Assembly: GCA_016463105.1 (NCBI GenBank)
Contig: JAEMRY010000025.1
Coordinates: 8,949 to 17,782, forward strand
Source: Ilumatobacteraceae bacterium
Lineage (GTDB): Bacteria > Actinomycetota > Acidimicrobiia > Acidimicrobiales > Ilumatobacteraceae
Direction: 5' to 3'
Length of the DNA stretch: 8,834 nucleotides
Shown: positions 7,644-8,834 of the stretch, one piece after another
Layout of the letters: each line of letters begins with the position of its first letter
Numbering within the stretch: the stretch's first letter is position 1
Position numbers and translations under genes: made by a program
The notes under the pieces: model-generated
What the model was told of the DNA's origin: nothing
What the model saw: only the letters and a program-made list of their open reading frames with translations
Databases searched by the model: none

Positions 7644-7665
7644 GGCTTATTCTAAGCCATAAGCC
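7644..7665. repeat. Inverted repeat GGCTTA/TAAGCC with a second TAAGCC copy
   Basis: GGCTTA (7644-7649) and TAAGCC (7653-7658) form a perfect 6-bp stem with a 3-nt loop, and TAAGCC recurs at 7660-7665, giving an alternative partner. The unit fills most of the 31-bp gap between the peroxiredoxin stop and the ATPase start and overlaps the candidate -10 hexamer. No T-run follows on the minus strand, so it does not look like an intrinsic terminator. A regulator site or mRNA hairpin is possible. Confidence 0.4.
7649..7654 (-). promoter_or_regulatory. Candidate -10 element of the ABC ATPase gene
   Basis: On the minus strand TAGAAT (5 of 6 to TATAAT) lies 8 nt before the ATPase ATG, with no Shine-Dalgarno between. 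It would allow the transporter genes to be expressed apart from the peroxiredoxin. No -35 is recognisable. Confidence 0.35.
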
Positions 7666-7671
7666 AGATGT

Positions 7672-8304
7672 TTACTTTGGCTGTGGAAGAACTCTTAGAT
7701 AACTCTTAATTGTTTTCCAACCTTGTGGAAACAATTTTTTTGCATCTTCATCAGACACTGCACCACCGATAATTACATCTTCGCCACTTTTCCAATTCGC
7801 TGGTGTCGCGACTTTGTGTTTGGCAGTTAGTTGTAGCGAGTCGATCACGCGCAAGATCTCGTCAAAGTTACGACCTGTTGATGCCGGGTAGGTGATCGAA
7901 AGTTTTACTTTCTTATCGGGCCCAACCACGAACACGCTGCGCACTGTGAGTGTGTCGTTGGCATTTGGATGAATCATGTCGTAGAGATTGCTGACCGTGC
8001 GATCAGGGTCACCAATCATCGGAAAGTTAACTGCGGTGCCTTGAGTTTCTGCGATGTCAGATTCCCATTTGTTGTGCGACTCAACCGAGTCAACCGATAA
8101 TCCAACAACTTTTACGTTGCGCTTCTCGAACTCTGGTTTAATTTTTGCGACATACCCCAACTCGGTTGTGCAGACCGGTGTGAAGTCTTTCGGGTGGCTA
8201 AACAGCACGCCCCACGAATCACCCAACCATTCGTGAAATGAGATCTTTCCTTGAGTTGTTTCGGCAGTGAAGTCTGGGGCAATGTCGCCTAATCGAATAG
8301 TCAT
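7672..8304 (-). CDS. 1-Cys peroxiredoxin, Prx6 type
   Basis: A 210-residue cytosolic thiol peroxidase that reduces hydrogen peroxide and organic or lipid hydroperoxides. The active site FTPVCTTE carries peroxidatic Cys45 with Thr42, His37 lies just before it, and Arg122 in VRSVFVVGPDKK matches the catalytic Arg. Cys45 is the only cysteine in the protein, so it must be recycled by an outside thiol. The C-terminal domain keeps the Prx6 wording, with YPASTGRNFDEILRVIDSLQL, KVATPANWK and EDAKKLFPQGW. Length is near the usual 215-225. His24, Ser30 (in GDSWG) and Asp130 align with the residues proposed as the phospholipase triad of mammalian Prx6. The ATG at 8304 has AAGGAA 8 nt upstream. The gene diverges from a secreted-protease-like gene, and its promoter-like region contains a perfect inverted repeat. 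It may be cotranscribed with the ABC genes. Confidence 0.95.
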   Translation of the reverse strand: MTIRLGDIAPDFTAETTQGKISFHEWLGDSWGVLFSHPKDFTPVCTTELGYVAKIKPEFEKRNVKVVGLSVDSVESHNKWESDIAETQGTAVNFPMIGDPDRTVSNLYDMIHPNANDTLTVRSVFVVGPDKKVKLSITYPASTGRNFDEILRVIDSLQLTAKHKVATPANWKSGEDVIIGGAVSDEDAKKLFPQGWKTIKSYLRVLPQPK

Positions 8305-8312
8305 TAGTTGAT

Positions 8313-8318
8313 TTCCTT
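8313..8318 (-). promoter_or_regulatory. Shine-Dalgarno of the peroxiredoxin gene
   Basis: AAGGAA on the minus strand lies 8 nt before the ATG at 8304. Unlike most genes here, this one has a recognisable ribosome-binding site, implying a transcript with a real 5' leader of about 55 nt if the promoter at 8366-8396 is used. Confidence 0.7.
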
Positions 8319-8350
8319 TTGCGGTTTTGAGTGAGGGATATGGGGGTTAA

Positions 8351-8382
8351 CGGGATTAAGACGACAGCATAACTTAATCCCG
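8351..8382. promoter_or_regulatory. Perfect 10-bp inverted repeat, likely operator of the peroxiredoxin promoter
   Basis: CGGGATTAAG (8351-8360) and CTTAATCCCG (8373-8382) are exact reverse complements separated by 12 nt, giving about 22 bp (two helical turns) between half-site centres. On the minus strand the arms flank the TATGCT -10 hexamer, with one arm in the -35/-10 spacer and the other near the expected start point. This is the layout of a dimeric repressor or redox-sensing regulator site. The regulator is not in the window. Confidence 0.6.
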
Positions 8383-8396
8383 ACTGTTTTAGTCAA
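8366..8396 (-). promoter_or_regulatory. Candidate promoter of the peroxiredoxin gene
   Basis: On the minus strand TTGACT (8396-8391) and TATGCT (8371-8366) are separated by 19 nt, with a start expected near 8359. The -35 matches consensus at 5 of 6 positions and the -10 fits TAnnnT. The spacer is longer than the usual 17, which can signal activator dependence, though this is only suggestive. Confidence 0.5.
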
Positions 8397-8479
8397 CTTT
8401 TATCAGATATTTCAGTACCTGGTTATCTCAGCACTGTACAAATTCGTTTGTCACATGCTCGGCGTAGGTTTAGTGATAG

Positions 8480-8834
8480 ATGTTTCGATCTAAAAACCGT
8501 CTTAACTCTTGGCGTTCGCGCTTAGTTTTTGGTTTAATTGTTGCTCTTTGTGCACAATTGATGCCAGTTCAAGTGGCTGGTGCCGATGCGCCAGCAGCCG
8601 ACTACATAGTTTTGTTTTCGAATAATACAGACTTGCAAGCCAAGATCTCTAAAGAGGCTCGACTCGGAAACGCAATCAGCCAAGTTTATGACAACGTTGC
8701 GAATGGCTTTGTCGCAGAACTTGATGCCACCGATGTTCGTCGGCTAAAAGCCGACAGAGATGTTTTGGTTGTCGAACTAGATCGAGTCATACGTCTTGAT
8801 GATGAAGCAGTTGTTACTACTAGCACTATTACTA
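8480..8834 (+). CDS. Secreted protein with I9 propeptide, probable subtilisin-like serine protease (5' fragment)
   Basis: An open frame of 118 codons runs off the window end. A Sec signal peptide is clear: a basic start with Arg and Lys (2-14), a hydrophobic core LVFGLIVALCAQL (15-27) and a likely cleavage at ADA (35-37) or slightly earlier. Residues 41-106 resemble an inhibitor I9 / peptidase S8 propeptide, with DYIVLF as first strand, then YDNVANGFVAELDATDVRRLKAD and VLVVELDRVIRL. In S8 proteases this domain folds the enzyme and is then removed. The catalytic Asp-His-Ser domain would follow beyond the window, so the protease call is inferred from the prodomain alone. The ATG at 8480 is chosen because it gives the complete signal peptide; no Shine-Dalgarno is seen. 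It diverges from the peroxiredoxin across 175 bp. Confidence 0.8.
   Translation, partial: MFRSKNRLNSWRSRLVFGLIVALCAQLMPVQVAGADAPAADYIVLFSNNTDLQAKISKEARLGNAISQVYDNVANGFVAELDATDVRRLKADRDVLVVELDRVIRLDDEAVVTTSTIT

Noticed and set aside
8413..8436. Imperfect inverted repeat CAGTAC/GCACTG in the divergent gap
   Set aside because: Only five of six positions pair across a long loop, with no link to promoter elements; this is expected by chance.
8448..8476. TTGTCA-N17-TAGTGA as promoter of the secreted-protease-like gene
   Set aside because: The -10-like hexamer ends only 3 nt before the ATG, which would place the start point inside the coding region; other hexamers nearby are no better.
1..8834. 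Search for CRISPR arrays, insertion sequences, tRNA or rRNA genes, and attachment sites
   Set aside because: No spaced direct-repeat arrays, transposase-like frames, terminal inverted repeats or tRNA-like cloverleaf stretches were seen by eye, and the gaps between genes are all 175 bp or shorter.

Overview
The window looks like a compact chromosomal segment from a planktonic, relatively low-GC Actinomycetota, perhaps an Acidimicrobiia-like lineage. This is inferred from a protein resembling the largely actinobacterial DUF4916 family, a long duplicated FtsX-type permease of the kind common in Actinobacteria, very short intergenic gaps, touching or overlapping gene ends, and several starts with no Shine-Dalgarno. 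The taxonomic call is tentative. I see no tRNA, rRNA, CRISPR array, insertion sequence or integration site, and no gene-free stretch longer than 300 bases.

Left part (1-2856): a major facilitator transporter runs leftward off the window edge. It diverges across 53 bp from a rightward NAD(P)-dependent aldehyde dehydrogenase of the succinate-semialdehyde type. That gene ends 3 bp from a convergent small DoxX-like membrane protein.

Middle (2923-4371): two rightward genes lie 42 bp apart. The first is a Nudix-like DUF4916 protein with a degenerate Nudix box and a clear Shine-Dalgarno in front of a TTG start. The second is an Fpg/Nei-fold protein that keeps its helix-two-turn-helix and zinc finger but lacks the N-terminal Pro-Glu and hairpin Lys of active glycosylases. 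Side by side they look like a MutT-like/MutM-like pair in which both active sites have diverged, and this is the most unusual coding content of the window. The second gene overlaps the convergent ABC permease gene by 9 bp.

Right part (4363-8834): a leftward cluster reads, in transcription order, 1-Cys peroxiredoxin (Prx6 type), ABC ATPase, and a ten-helix FtsX/MacB-like permease, with gaps of 31 and 14 bp. The ATPase and permease should form one transporter. The peroxiredoxin may share a transcript with them, although a possible promoter sits in the 31-bp gap. A promoter-like pair of hexamers upstream of the peroxiredoxin gene is straddled by a perfect 10-bp inverted repeat, which looks like an operator. 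Diverging from this point is the 5' end of a secreted protein with a signal peptide and a subtilisin-type (I9) propeptide, cut off by the window end.
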